Positions 55,843 through 64,000 of a stretch of DNA of 64,000 nucleotides are shown here, in pieces (within the stretch, counting starts at the first letter, position 1; each line of letters starts with the position of its first letter). A model generated the notes under the pieces. The model did no database searches. It saw only the letters and a list, made by a program, of their open reading frames with translations, and was not told where the DNA came from. The stretch comes from Anaerolineae bacterium (lineage in GTDB: Bacteria > Chloroflexota > Anaerolineae > Anaerolineales > Villigracilaceae), in contig JAKLPV010000070.1 in NCBI GenBank assembly GCA_022013685.1, positions 1 through 64,000 of the forward strand. The letters run 5' to 3'. The translations under genes were made by a program, and so were the position numbers.

Positions 55843-57903
55843 TCATTTTAGCGGGGAAAGGCGCGCGGCGAGCTCTTTCATAAACTCTCGCGCGGTTCCC
55901 CAGAAAATGCTGATCTCGATATCTGAACTGTGCCCAAAATAGGTTTCCAAATAGCGGCGGGCGCGTCCGGGGTCGATCAGGCGCGCTTCGTCTGGTTCGA
56001 TCTGGGCCGCAATGTGGGCATGACGCCGCAACAGGTTATTGCCCTCTTTGGCCAAAAGCGACTGCATGACCACCCTGAAATCCCAATCTTCTGCCTGAAA
56101 TCCCAAAAAGAGAAGCGCAGAATCTGCCAGGGCGCGCCCAACCTGGCTGGGAATATTCTTCATATGACGGGTGATTCCAATCAGAAAACCGAATGTGTCG
56201 TCTTCTGTCAGCACCAGCGACTCTGGCTGGCTCAACAATCCGAACAGGTGATAAACAAGGGGGCGTTCGGCGGCTGGCTCGAAATCGTCATCCTGGCTAT
56301 ACATCGACGGGTCGGTTTTTTCGCTGAACTCATGCCAGGGGCAGACCATGGTGGTCGGCTCTTTGCCGGCTTCCCGCAAAGCTACTTCGAGCAATTCATC
56401 GGTGTTGGCGGTAATGAAAACCTTTGCGGGAATCTGCGCCAAAATTTTATAGGTTTCGAATTCATCTTTTACGAGAATCTGTTGGCGCGCGGCTTCAAGC
56501 AGTGTTCCCAGCGGAATATTGGGGCCGTTCAATTCGTCTGGCAAGCTGGCACGTTTCTGGATCGCTGCGCGCAGGTGGGCCAGCCATTCGTCTTCTGCCG
56601 TAAAGCGTGACTGGTCGACAGCGCGAAATTGCGCGACCTGTGGCAGTGATTCGCGTTCATGGGCTGCAAGCGGATATTCCAGTTCGTCAGCCCAGCGCTG
56701 GGCTAGGTCGCGCATCGAACCGATCAGGGGGTCGTTCAGCCCAGGGCCCAGGATGGGTGTGCAGCGGCCAGATTGGATTCCGCGCAAAAGCGATGGCCAT
56801 TTCTCGAATTCACCGCGCGGCCCGCCAAAACCGGGTGTGTACCACAAGCGTCCACTTTTTAGGCGCATGAACAAGGCCGGAACCCACCAATCGGGCCGCT
56901 CACGCACTTGTCCACGGGCCACCGAAAGAGCGCGGTCGATTTGCCCATCTTTTTGCAGTTCGGAGAAGAAAATCGGCATCAGTTTTGCGTTGGTTTCCAT
57001 CGACAGGTTGTCTTGCATCGCCAGCACCGCCGGGATGCCTGCTGCCGCCAGCCTGGGGCCAAGCGCGGTCAGCACATCGCCTTTGCCACGCCCGGCGCTC
57101 TGGCAGGAAGCCAGCACAGCCAATCGCGGGCGATGCTCCACCTCGCGCAGGCGCATCACCAATTCATTGCCCGCTACACGCGCCACACTGCCATCCTCGC
57201 TCTCAAGCCACAAGAACGATTCGCCATTGACAAAGGTACCATGCGCAACGATATGCAGGATATCGAACTCGTCTGTTTGCAGGGCGGAAATTAGATTATT
57301 CAGGGTTGCTTGCTCAAGAGTTTCGAAGGGGATCTGCCCCAGCCCGGTTGCTATTGATGTAATTTCGGACGTTTTATCGACGCTGGCAAGTTTATACGCT
57401 TCCAAACCACCTGGAGCGGCCACCATTACCAGGGCCTTTAACTCCCCTTTGGCGCGCAGACGCACCGGACGCCAATCCATGCTGGCCAGGTAGCGTGAGA
57501 AGTGGATGTTCTGGTCTGTGGAGAAACAAATCTCGCTTTGTGGGTCAAGGAGTGTTTCCCAGCGCAAAACGTTAAGTTCACCCGCGCCTGAGTGGATATT
57601 TAGCCGTAAACGCAGGCTGCCCTGCATTTGCTCCACGGCTGCCCGAGCCTGGGCCATTGCCGTTCGCAGGGCTTCGCTTTCAAAAAGGCCCCTGGTCAAC
57701 GATTGACCGTAGGCTTTTAGATCCCCAGACTCAAGCAACTCATCCAGCGCCGAAAAATCGAAGACTGCACTGGCCGCTTGTCCGGCCCCAAGCCGCACTT
57801 CAGATTGGCTTTGCGGATCGCTGTCCGAATAACGAAAATCCACCGCGTAGCCTTGCAGGTCATGGCGATGGATGGTTAGTTCAATATCGGCGGTTGTGCC
57901 CAT
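55843..57903 (-). CDS. CHAT protease domain fused to SIR2-like domain
   Basis: CHAT dyad region DILHIVAHGTF...PRLAVLASCQSAG; SIR2_2-like CTPILGPGLN, VFITANTDELLEVAL, YHLFGLL, LLFLGFQAEDWDFR. Confidence 0.87.
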   Translation of the reverse strand: MGTTADIELTIHRHDLQGYAVDFRYSDSDPQSQSEVRLGAGQAASAVFDFSALDELLESGDLKAYGQSLTRGLFESEALRTAMAQARAAVEQMQGSLRLRLNIHSGAGELNVLRWETLLDPQSEICFSTDQNIHFSRYLASMDWRPVRLRAKGELKALVMVAAPGGLEAYKLASVDKTSEITSIATGLGQIPFETLEQATLNNLISALQTDEFDILHIVAHGTFVNGESFLWLESEDGSVARVAGNELVMRLREVEHRPRLAVLASCQSAGRGKGDVLTALGPRLAAAGIPAVLAMQDNLSMETNAKLMPIFFSELQKDGQIDRALSVARGQVRERPDWWVPALFMRLKSGRLWYTPGFGGPRGEFEKWPSLLRGIQSGRCTPILGPGLNDPLIGSMRDLAQRWADELEYPLAAHERESLPQVAQFRAVDQSRFTAEDEWLAHLRAAIQKRASLPDELNGPNIPLGTLLEAARQQILVKDEFETYKILAQIPAKVFITANTDELLEVALREAGKEPTTMVCPWHEFSEKTDPSMYSQDDDFEPAAERPLVYHLFGLLSQPESLVLTEDDTFGFLIGITRHMKNIPSQVGRALADSALLFLGFQAEDWDFRVVMQSLLAKEGNNLLRRHAHIAAQIEPDEARLIDPGRARRYLETYFGHSSDIEISIFWGTAREFMKELAARLSPLK

Positions 57904-58044
57904 ATTTCTTTATCCCATCTTGCAAAATTCGGATAGATGTCACCCGATTGGTAAAATAATTATACGAAAATGCGATGGTATTTGCAATCCTTCTTTATCG
58001 TTGCTTGTGTATGGTCCCGCTCAGCGTTTGAAATCTTTATCGCA

Positions 58045-59136
58045 TTATTCAACATACTCAATTTCAGCGGGCAAAGCTCGCAAGGCTTCCTGAAGCGAGG
58101 CAAGCATAATTAATGTAATCAGGATGGCCGAGGTAACACACCAGATGCAGACCGCCATGATCACAAATGGTTCAAGATAGGTCAGGTAAGCAGAGAAGAT
58201 GGTGCCAAAGAAGGCCATGCCAAACAGGGCCAATGGGGCATAGGATGAGAGAATTCCCCATTTCTGGCGGTTTGCCCACCAGGCAAGCAGGATGGCGAGA
58301 TAGCCAAGCCCACCTAAAACGCCCACCGGCAGGATTCCGAACAGGCGCGCATAGGAGCTTGATTGCACGGCGTTGCAATCCCCGACCGGGCCGCAAAAGG
58401 CCTGTATCAGGGTTACTTCGATATAGGAGAGATAAGCAGCCACCAGTAAACCAGCCACAGACAGCACTGGGATCGCCCAGTTTGTCATCCAGGCCGGGGC
58501 TGGTCTGAGATGAACATTGCTAAACATGAACAGTAACAGGCGCGCAATGGCATACAGCAGGGCCAGTAACATGCCGACCAGAACAATGATCGCGAGTACA
58601 AATCCATTGTCGCGCATCCCTGAAGGAGCGGGTTGGAAATCCATCGGGGCAGGAACAGGCTCTTCGCGCAGCGCGGCAGGCGTCGGGGAGTCCGAATCCG
58701 GGGCAGCGGCCAGCAGTGGTTGGAGTTCGAGCCGGTCGGGCAAATCCACGCCGCCAGCGGCCAGATGAGTCTCGATTAACTCATCGAATTCAAGCCGTAC
58801 CTGATCGTAGCCGACCAGGGGCTGGTCGCCAATCACCAAAAATGGGACGCCGATCATGCGCTTTTCGATGCCGTAACTGGCGCCGAGGGCATAGAGCGCA
58901 TCGATATGTTCAAGGCTGTAGATTTGGATCAATTGCAGATCGAGCTGCGTGCCATATTTCTCGCGGATGGGTGGCAGGGTCATACTGATGGTTTGCTGGC
59001 AGTGCTTGCAGCCAGACATCCAGAACATGACTGCGTGAACAACGGGGGGCTCAGCAGTTTGGGCGCGGGCCGGCCAGGTCAGGTTCAGCGCCAACAGGCA
59101 AAAAACAGGCAGGAGGATGATCAGTTTTTTTAGCAT
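58045..59136 (-). CDS. Thioredoxin-like plus vitamin K epoxide reductase (VKOR) fusion
   Basis: N-terminal FWMSGCKHCQQTI after signal peptide; C-terminal CGPVGDCNAVQSSSYARLFGILPVGVLGGLGY and CIWCVTSA. Confidence 0.88.
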   Translation of the reverse strand: MLKKLIILLPVFCLLALNLTWPARAQTAEPPVVHAVMFWMSGCKHCQQTISMTLPPIREKYGTQLDLQLIQIYSLEHIDALYALGASYGIEKRMIGVPFLVIGDQPLVGYDQVRLEFDELIETHLAAGGVDLPDRLELQPLLAAAPDSDSPTPAALREEPVPAPMDFQPAPSGMRDNGFVLAIIVLVGMLLALLYAIARLLLFMFSNVHLRPAPAWMTNWAIPVLSVAGLLVAAYLSYIEVTLIQAFCGPVGDCNAVQSSSYARLFGILPVGVLGGLGYLAILLAWWANRQKWGILSSYAPLALFGMAFFGTIFSAYLTYLEPFVIMAVCIWCVTSAILITLIMLASLQEALRALPAEIEYVE

Positions 59137-59171
59137 GGTTGTTCCCTGGTTAAAAGTGTACCAGAAAATAA

Positions 59172-59208
59172 AAATCCTGTTTATGGTTTCAAACCATAAA
59201 CAGGATTT
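59172..59208 (-). terminator. Intrinsic terminator of metK
   Basis: 18-bp arms aaatcctgtttatggttt-c-aaaccataaacaggattt. Confidence 0.75.
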
Positions 59209-59226
59209 AAATCTCGCTTTGCAGGA

Positions 59227-60438
59227 TTAAAGACCCGCGGCTTTGCGCATGGCTTCAGTCTTGTTGGTCTCTTCCCAGGGCAGTTGGATATCGTCGCGTC
59301 CAAAGTGGCCGTAAGCGGCGGTCTGGCGGTAGATCGGGCGGCGTAGGTTCAAGTCGCGGATGATGGCGCCGGGGCGCAAATCAAAGACCTCGGTGATGAT
59401 CGCGGATATTTTCTCGTCTGAGATTTTGCCGGTGCCAAAGGTTTCGACATTGACCGAAAGCGGGTGGGCAACGCCAATGGCATAGGCCACCTGGATTTCA
59501 CAACGGTCAGCGATTCCCGCGGCGACCACGTTTTTGGCAGCCCAGCGCGCGGCGTAAGCGGCAGAACGATCGACCTTTGTGGGGTCTTTACCCGAGAAAG
59601 CGCCGCCGCCATGACGGCCCATGCCGCCGTAAGTGTCGACGATGATCTTGCGCCCGGTCAGGCCGGCATCGCCCATTGGTCCGCCAATCACAAAGCGGCC
59701 GGTGGGGTTGACATAGATCTTGATCTCGCCGTCACGCAATTCGGCAGGAATGATCGGATCGATGACGTGTTCGATAATGCCGGCGCGAATTTCTTCTTGC
59801 GAAACTTCAGCCGCGTGCTGGGTCGAGATCAGCACCGTATCGACGCGCTTGGGTTTGCCGAAAGCATATTCAATTGTGACCTGGCTTTTGCCATCGGGGC
59901 GCAGCCAGGGCAGGGTTCCGTTTTTGCGCACTTCACTCAGGCGGCGGGTCAGTTTGTGGGCCAGGTAGATCGGCATCGGCATCAGGGTGGCGGTTTCGTT
60001 GCAGGCAAAGCCAAACATCATACCCTGGTCGCCCGCGCCGACGTGTTCGATCTTGGCGTCGGTCATTTCACCGGCTTTGTCTTCCATGGCGTGATCAACA
60101 CCGAGAGCAATATCGGGGCTTTGGCTGGCAATGGCTGCCAGGACGGCGCAAGTACTGCCATCGAAGCCTTTCTCGCTGCTGTCATAACCAATTTCGTTGA
60201 CAACCTTGCGTACCAAATCATCAAAATTGACGAAAGCAGTGGTGGTAATCTCGCCTAGCACGGCGATAAACCCGGTCTTTGCTGCGGTTTCGCAGGCCAC
60301 GCGCGAAAAGGGATCCTGCTCAAGGCAGGCATCGAGAACTGCATCTGAAATTTGGTCACACATTTTATCGGGGTGACCTTCTGTCACGCTTTCAGATGTG
60401 AAGAGTAACTTGGGGGAATTCATAAAAGTGTTGCTCAT
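59227..60438 (-). CDS. metK: S-adenosylmethionine synthase
   Basis: [56 protein letters not shown]. Confidence 0.97.
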   Translation of the reverse strand: MSNTFMNSPKLLFTSESVTEGHPDKMCDQISDAVLDACLEQDPFSRVACETAAKTGFIAVLGEITTTAFVNFDDLVRKVVNEIGYDSSEKGFDGSTCAVLAAIASQSPDIALGVDHAMEDKAGEMTDAKIEHVGAGDQGMMFGFACNETATLMPMPIYLAHKLTRRLSEVRKNGTLPWLRPDGKSQVTIEYAFGKPKRVDTVLISTQHAAEVSQEEIRAGIIEHVIDPIIPAELRDGEIKIYVNPTGRFVIGGPMGDAGLTGRKIIVDTYGGMGRHGGGAFSGKDPTKVDRSAAYAARWAAKNVVAAGIADRCEIQVAYAIGVAHPLSVNVETFGTGKISDEKISAIITEVFDLRPGAIIRDLNLRRPIYRQTAAYGHFGRDDIQLPWEETNKTEAMRKAAGL

Positions 60439-60462
60439 TGCGTTTTTGTCTCCTTGTTAAAG

Positions 60463-60500
60463 AAAATTGCCCTTTTCGGTCAAACTGAAAGGGCAATTGC
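60463..60500 (-). terminator. Riboswitch expression-platform terminator
   Basis: Minus strand aattgccctttcagtttgaccgaaaagggcaattttctttt. Confidence 0.7.
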
Positions 60501-60514
60501 GAAAACGCGGACGC

Positions 60515-60623
60515 CCTCTCATCTCCCAGATGTTCTCTGCCGGAATTGGCACCGTGTCTGGCTTTCGCCAGCCGGTTGTCGAGGCTTCGTCGGGCCGGTC
60601 CCTCCGCCTCTCTGGATAAGAGT
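60515..60623 (-). promoter_or_regulatory. SAM-I (S-box) riboswitch upstream of metK
   Basis: Minus strand CTCTTATCCAGAGAGGCGGAGGGACCGGCCCGACGAAGCCTCGACAACCGGC...CGGTGCCAATTCCGGCAGAGAA...GATGAGAG. Confidence 0.93.
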
Positions 60624-60735
60624 GCCGTATTAGGGGCTATTGAATTGTGCCGCGATATTACCACAGGACGCGAAGCGAGTCAAAGGGTTGAATGGTGAAA
60701 AACAAATAGCCTGTGCAGCCTGTTTGAAAAATAAA

Positions 60736-60772
60736 ACAACCTCCCGGCAGTAAAATGCTGCTGGGAGGTTGT
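60736..60772 (-). terminator. Intrinsic terminator
   Basis: acaacctcccggcag...ctgctgggaggttgt downstream of the SUMF1-like gene. Confidence 0.65.
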
Positions 60773-60786
60773 GATTATTATTTAAT

Positions 60787-61746
60787 TTACTGACCCTGCG
60801 CGCAGCGGAAACCAACAAACTCGGTGGCTTCACCCTTGTAGCGCTCAGATGTTTTATCGAGAGTCCGGTCAGGCGAAAGCAGGAACCCGCGATTCGAGAC
60901 GCGTAGCTCTTTGAAACCGTCAGCCCAGGAGCCGCCACGAATAACCACACGCTTGCCATTTGCGCCGAAAGTCTCCGGACCCATCGGGTTAAGCTCGGGC
61001 GATTCGGCATAGTAATTTTCTTTGTAGTAGTCTGAAGTCCATTCCCAGACGTTGCCGGCCATGTCGAGAATACCAAAGGGGCTGGCGCCGTTGGGGTACG
61101 ATCCTACGCGCTGGGTATCACGCAGTTTGTAATCAAAGTTTGCCAGGGCTTCGCTGGGAAGATCATCGCCCCAGGGGAAAGTGCGGAAATCGACACCGCC
61201 ACCGCGGGCCGCATATTCCCACTCTGCTTCGGTAGGTAAGCGGCGTCCGGCCCAGGTGCAGTAATTCACAGCTTCTTCATGGGTCACATAGATTACAGGA
61301 AATTCATTGAACTCTTCACTGCCAAAATACTTGGGGCGTGAGGCCGATTTGACTTCACGAGGAAAGTCACAAGCGCCGGCATTCACACAAAGAATGTACA
61401 TGGCATTGGTGACTTCAACCTTGTCCATCCAAAACCCTGAAAGCTCAACAGTGTGGCCGGGTTTCTCATCGTCGATGGCATTCTCATCAAGACCACCCAT
61501 ACGGAATTTCCCGGATGGAATGAAAACTTGAATCATGCCATCGGTCGATGCTGTTCTCTCGTCTCCGAGCTCGGCGCTATCTTCACCAGGAGCGGCAACG
61601 GCTTCAGTGGATTCCGCGGCCACCACTTCTTCAGTTGGTGCGGCTGTTGGCAAACTAATGGCTGTAGGCTCAGCTTGAGAACCTGGCAGGTCACATGCGC
61701 TCAACAAAAAAACTAAAATCAGTAGAATCGGGAATGCTTTTTTCAT
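60787..61746 (-). CDS. SUMF1/formylglycine-generating-enzyme-family lipoprotein
   Basis: Lipobox LLSAC; FRMGGLDENAIDDEKPGHTVELSGFWMDKVEVTN; RLPTEAEWEYAARGG; GNVWEWTSDYY; RGGSW. Confidence 0.93.
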   Translation of the reverse strand: MKKAFPILLILVFLLSACDLPGSQAEPTAISLPTAAPTEEVVAAESTEAVAAPGEDSAELGDERTASTDGMIQVFIPSGKFRMGGLDENAIDDEKPGHTVELSGFWMDKVEVTNAMYILCVNAGACDFPREVKSASRPKYFGSEEFNEFPVIYVTHEEAVNYCTWAGRRLPTEAEWEYAARGGGVDFRTFPWGDDLPSEALANFDYKLRDTQRVGSYPNGASPFGILDMAGNVWEWTSDYYKENYYAESPELNPMGPETFGANGKRVVIRGGSWADGFKELRVSNRGFLLSPDRTLDKTSERYKGEATEFVGFRCAQGQ

Positions 61747-61942
61747 AGGTGCCTCCTTAAAGAATGATTTTCAATATAACCCGACAAGTTTGCACGGTCA
61801 CTCCCCCATTTGTAGGATTGCGCAAACTTTAAAATATTTCCCTTATTTTAGCACGAAGGTGCAAGTTTGCTAAAAAATAACGATAACACCGGGAGCAATT
61901 TTAAGACCTGCACAAGTCCTTGAGTTACGTTAGAATAGCCCC

Positions 61943-63643
61943 ATGCCAGCCTTGGAGAAAACCCTGCCCACCGACGATCTTGGCTACCTGCAGATAGTCG
62001 CATCTCTGTGGGGCGCTGAACTTGCCTCGTCAGATCCGGCCATAGCCGCCGATGAACTCACTACCGCTCTGTGTGACGCCGAACTGCTCGAAGAAATTGT
62101 CAGCACCCTGCCTGAAGAGGCCCAAACGGCTCTGGGCGCACTGGCTGATTCTGCGGGTCGCCTGCCCTGGGAAACTTTTACACGTCGCTTTGGTGACTTG
62201 CGCGAAATGGGCCCCGGCAAACGTGACCGTGAAAAACCGCACCTGCGCCCAGCCTCCGCTACCGAAACCTTATGGTATCGCGCGCTGTTGGCGCGGGCCT
62301 TCTTTGAAACCGAGCGCGGCCCGCAAGAATTTGCCTTCATTCCCGATGATCTGCTTGAAGCGCTGGGCTTTATCGGCTTCAAGAGCGAAGGCGAACCGAA
62401 AAAAACACACGATGCCGCCGAAAAAACCATCGCCAAGCCAGCCGCCGCTTTGCCCCTGCAAGACAAACCCCTCGGTCGCGCGGCCACCCCGGCTGAAAAA
62501 TCCGTCCCCGAGAGCGCTTCAGATGGAATATTGGAAGAGATTACCACGCTATTGGCTGCCATTCGTACCGGCAGGCCGATCCCGGCCCTGGCTTTGCACC
62601 GTCCGTTCTTGCTGGACCTGTTAACTGTTTCCCGTTTCATCAGCCCCTCCAACGTTGAAAACGAACCCGCGGCTGCCGGCTGGACTTTGAACCCCGAAGC
62701 GGTCAAACGCTTTTTTGAATCGTCCCGCGCCGAGGCTTTGTCCTTGCTTGCGGATGCCTGGCGCGCCAGCCCCGATTTGAACGAACTGCGTCAGGTCCCC
62801 GGCCTGGTTTGCGAAGGCGGCTGGCGCAACGACCCGCTTGCCACGCGCACCTTCTTGCTCGACCTGCTGACGCTCATTCCTAAAAATCAGTGGTGGAGTC
62901 TGGCTGCCTTGATCCGTGACTTGAAAGCCGCCAGCCCTGATTTTCAGCGCCAGGGCGGCGAGTACGACACCTGGTTTGTCAAACGCCAATCTGACGGGTT
63001 ATATCTGCGCGGATTCGCCCACTGGGAGGATGTCGAAGGCGAATTGGTGCGTTACCTTGTCAGTATTTTGCACTGGCTGGGGCTGGCCGATATCGCTTCA
63101 GCGCAGGATGGCGGCCCAATCAGCGCGTTTCGGATGCTTGATAAAGCCGAACTTCGTGATGAAAACGGAAAAATCAGCGTCAATTCCAATGGACGTATCA
63201 GCGCGCCGCGGCTGACTCCGCGCAGTGTGCGCTACCAGGTGTCACGCTTCTGCGAGTGGGAAGAATCCAAAAGCAATGGCGATTATCGCTACCGTGTCAC
63301 GCCTGCTTCGCTAAAGACGGCCCACGGACAAGGTTTGAAGGCCGGTCAATTACTTAGTCTTTTGGCAAAAAACGCATCCGGGCCAATTCCGCCCGCATTT
63401 GTAAAAGCCTTGCAGCGCTGGGAGATTAACGGAACAGAAGCGCGGGTGGAACATCTGGTCGTCTTAAGGGTATCCAGGCCGGAGGTGATGAGCGAACTGA
63501 AAAATTCGAAGGCGGGGCGATTCCTGTCAGAGCCGCTTGGGCCCACTGCGGCGGTTGTCAAGCCGGGAGCTGAATCTAAAATCCTGGAAGCCCTGGCAGA
63601 GATGGGCTTGCTGGCTGAAGTGAGCGGAATAAAGGATGAATAA
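61943..63643 (+). CDS. Helicase-associated (XPB/Ssl2 N-terminal-like) conserved protein, no helicase motifs seen
   Basis: 566 aa; C-terminal YRVTPASLKTAHGQGLKAGQLLSLLAKNASGPIPPAFVKALQRWEI resembles Helicase_C_3. Confidence 0.55.
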   Translation: MPALEKTLPTDDLGYLQIVASLWGAELASSDPAIAADELTTALCDAELLEEIVSTLPEEAQTALGALADSAGRLPWETFTRRFGDLREMGPGKRDREKPHLRPASATETLWYRALLARAFFETERGPQEFAFIPDDLLEALGFIGFKSEGEPKKTHDAAEKTIAKPAAALPLQDKPLGRAATPAEKSVPESASDGILEEITTLLAAIRTGRPIPALALHRPFLLDLLTVSRFISPSNVENEPAAAGWTLNPEAVKRFFESSRAEALSLLADAWRASPDLNELRQVPGLVCEGGWRNDPLATRTFLLDLLTLIPKNQWWSLAALIRDLKAASPDFQRQGGEYDTWFVKRQSDGLYLRGFAHWEDVEGELVRYLVSILHWLGLADIASAQDGGPISAFRMLDKAELRDENGKISVNSNGRISAPRLTPRSVRYQVSRFCEWEESKSNGDYRYRVTPASLKTAHGQGLKAGQLLSLLAKNASGPIPPAFVKALQRWEINGTEARVEHLVVLRVSRPEVMSELKNSKAGRFLSEPLGPTAAVVKPGAESKILEALAEMGLLAEVSGIKDE

Positions 63644-63674
63644 AAAACTCGCCTGATGGCGAGTTTTTTATTGG

Positions 63675-64000
63675 TCAAACATTTTTCCCCGAACCACGCG
63701 GCAAAACCTCGGCCAGGTCGTCGCGGGTGGCCTGGGCCATGGGCAGACCGCTTTTGTAAGCGGCAGATGCAATCGTGTGTGCAACCACTGGCGAGGCCAG
63801 CAAAAGGAAGACAATCAGAATAAGGCTTTTGAAGATCGTCAAGTCGCGCCAGAGAACAATTGTTGCTGCGCCCAAGAGAAACACGGCGCCAAACGCGCTG
63901 ACTTTGCCGGTGGCATGTAAACGGGTATAAACATCGGGCAGGCGGGTAACTCCCAACATGCCGATAGATGAAAAAATGCTGCCAACAACGATGAAGACAA
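63675..64000 (-). CDS. mnhG: Monovalent cation/H+ antiporter subunit G (5' end outside window)
   Basis: VFIVVGSIFSSIGMLGVTRLPDVYTRLHATGKVSAFGAVFLLG; frame open to the window edge. Confidence 0.85.
   Translation of the reverse strand, partial: VFIVVGSIFSSIGMLGVTRLPDVYTRLHATGKVSAFGAVFLLGAATIVLWRDLTIFKSLILIVFLLLASPVVAHTIASAAYKSGLPMAQATRDDLAEVLPRGSGKNV

Overview
The window is about 64 kb of a bacterial chromosome. Protein content (DUF6754/MutL-like membrane cluster, DUF951, lamin-tail proteins with T/P-rich linkers, SpoVS, T-box and SAM-I leaders) suggests Chloroflexota, probably Anaerolineae. Taxonomy is inferred, not tested. Most of the window is housekeeping: dnaN, pyrC, mobA, pxpABC, thrS, lexA, surE, mutS2, clpS, metK, two tRNAs, a thrS T-box leader and a metK SAM-I riboswitch. 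There are no rRNAs, CRISPR arrays, phages or transposases. The observations most worth following up are: (1) an SBP_bac_5-type lipoprotein at 20.2-21.9 kb whose conserved blocks are in circularly permuted order; (2) a perfect interleaved inverted-repeat pair (H-type pseudoknot topology) forming its 5' leader; (3) a two-gene CHAT-protease/SIR2-like plus nSTAND-WD40 module at 52.8-57.9 kb that looks like a conflict or cell-death system; (4) a co-directional cluster of uncharacterised membrane proteins around a MutL/GlmL-like ASKHA ATPase at 36.7-45.6 kb, including a protein with about 18 PxWL motifs; (5) a candidate oriC at 9.7-10.1 kb with clustered DnaA boxes around a perfect 34-bp palindrome; (6) a short repeat inserted in frame into mutS2 and a DUF6754 gene; (7) several apparently leaderless genes with the -10 hexamer 6-7 nt before ATG. 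All product calls come from reading protein motifs; no database search was run.
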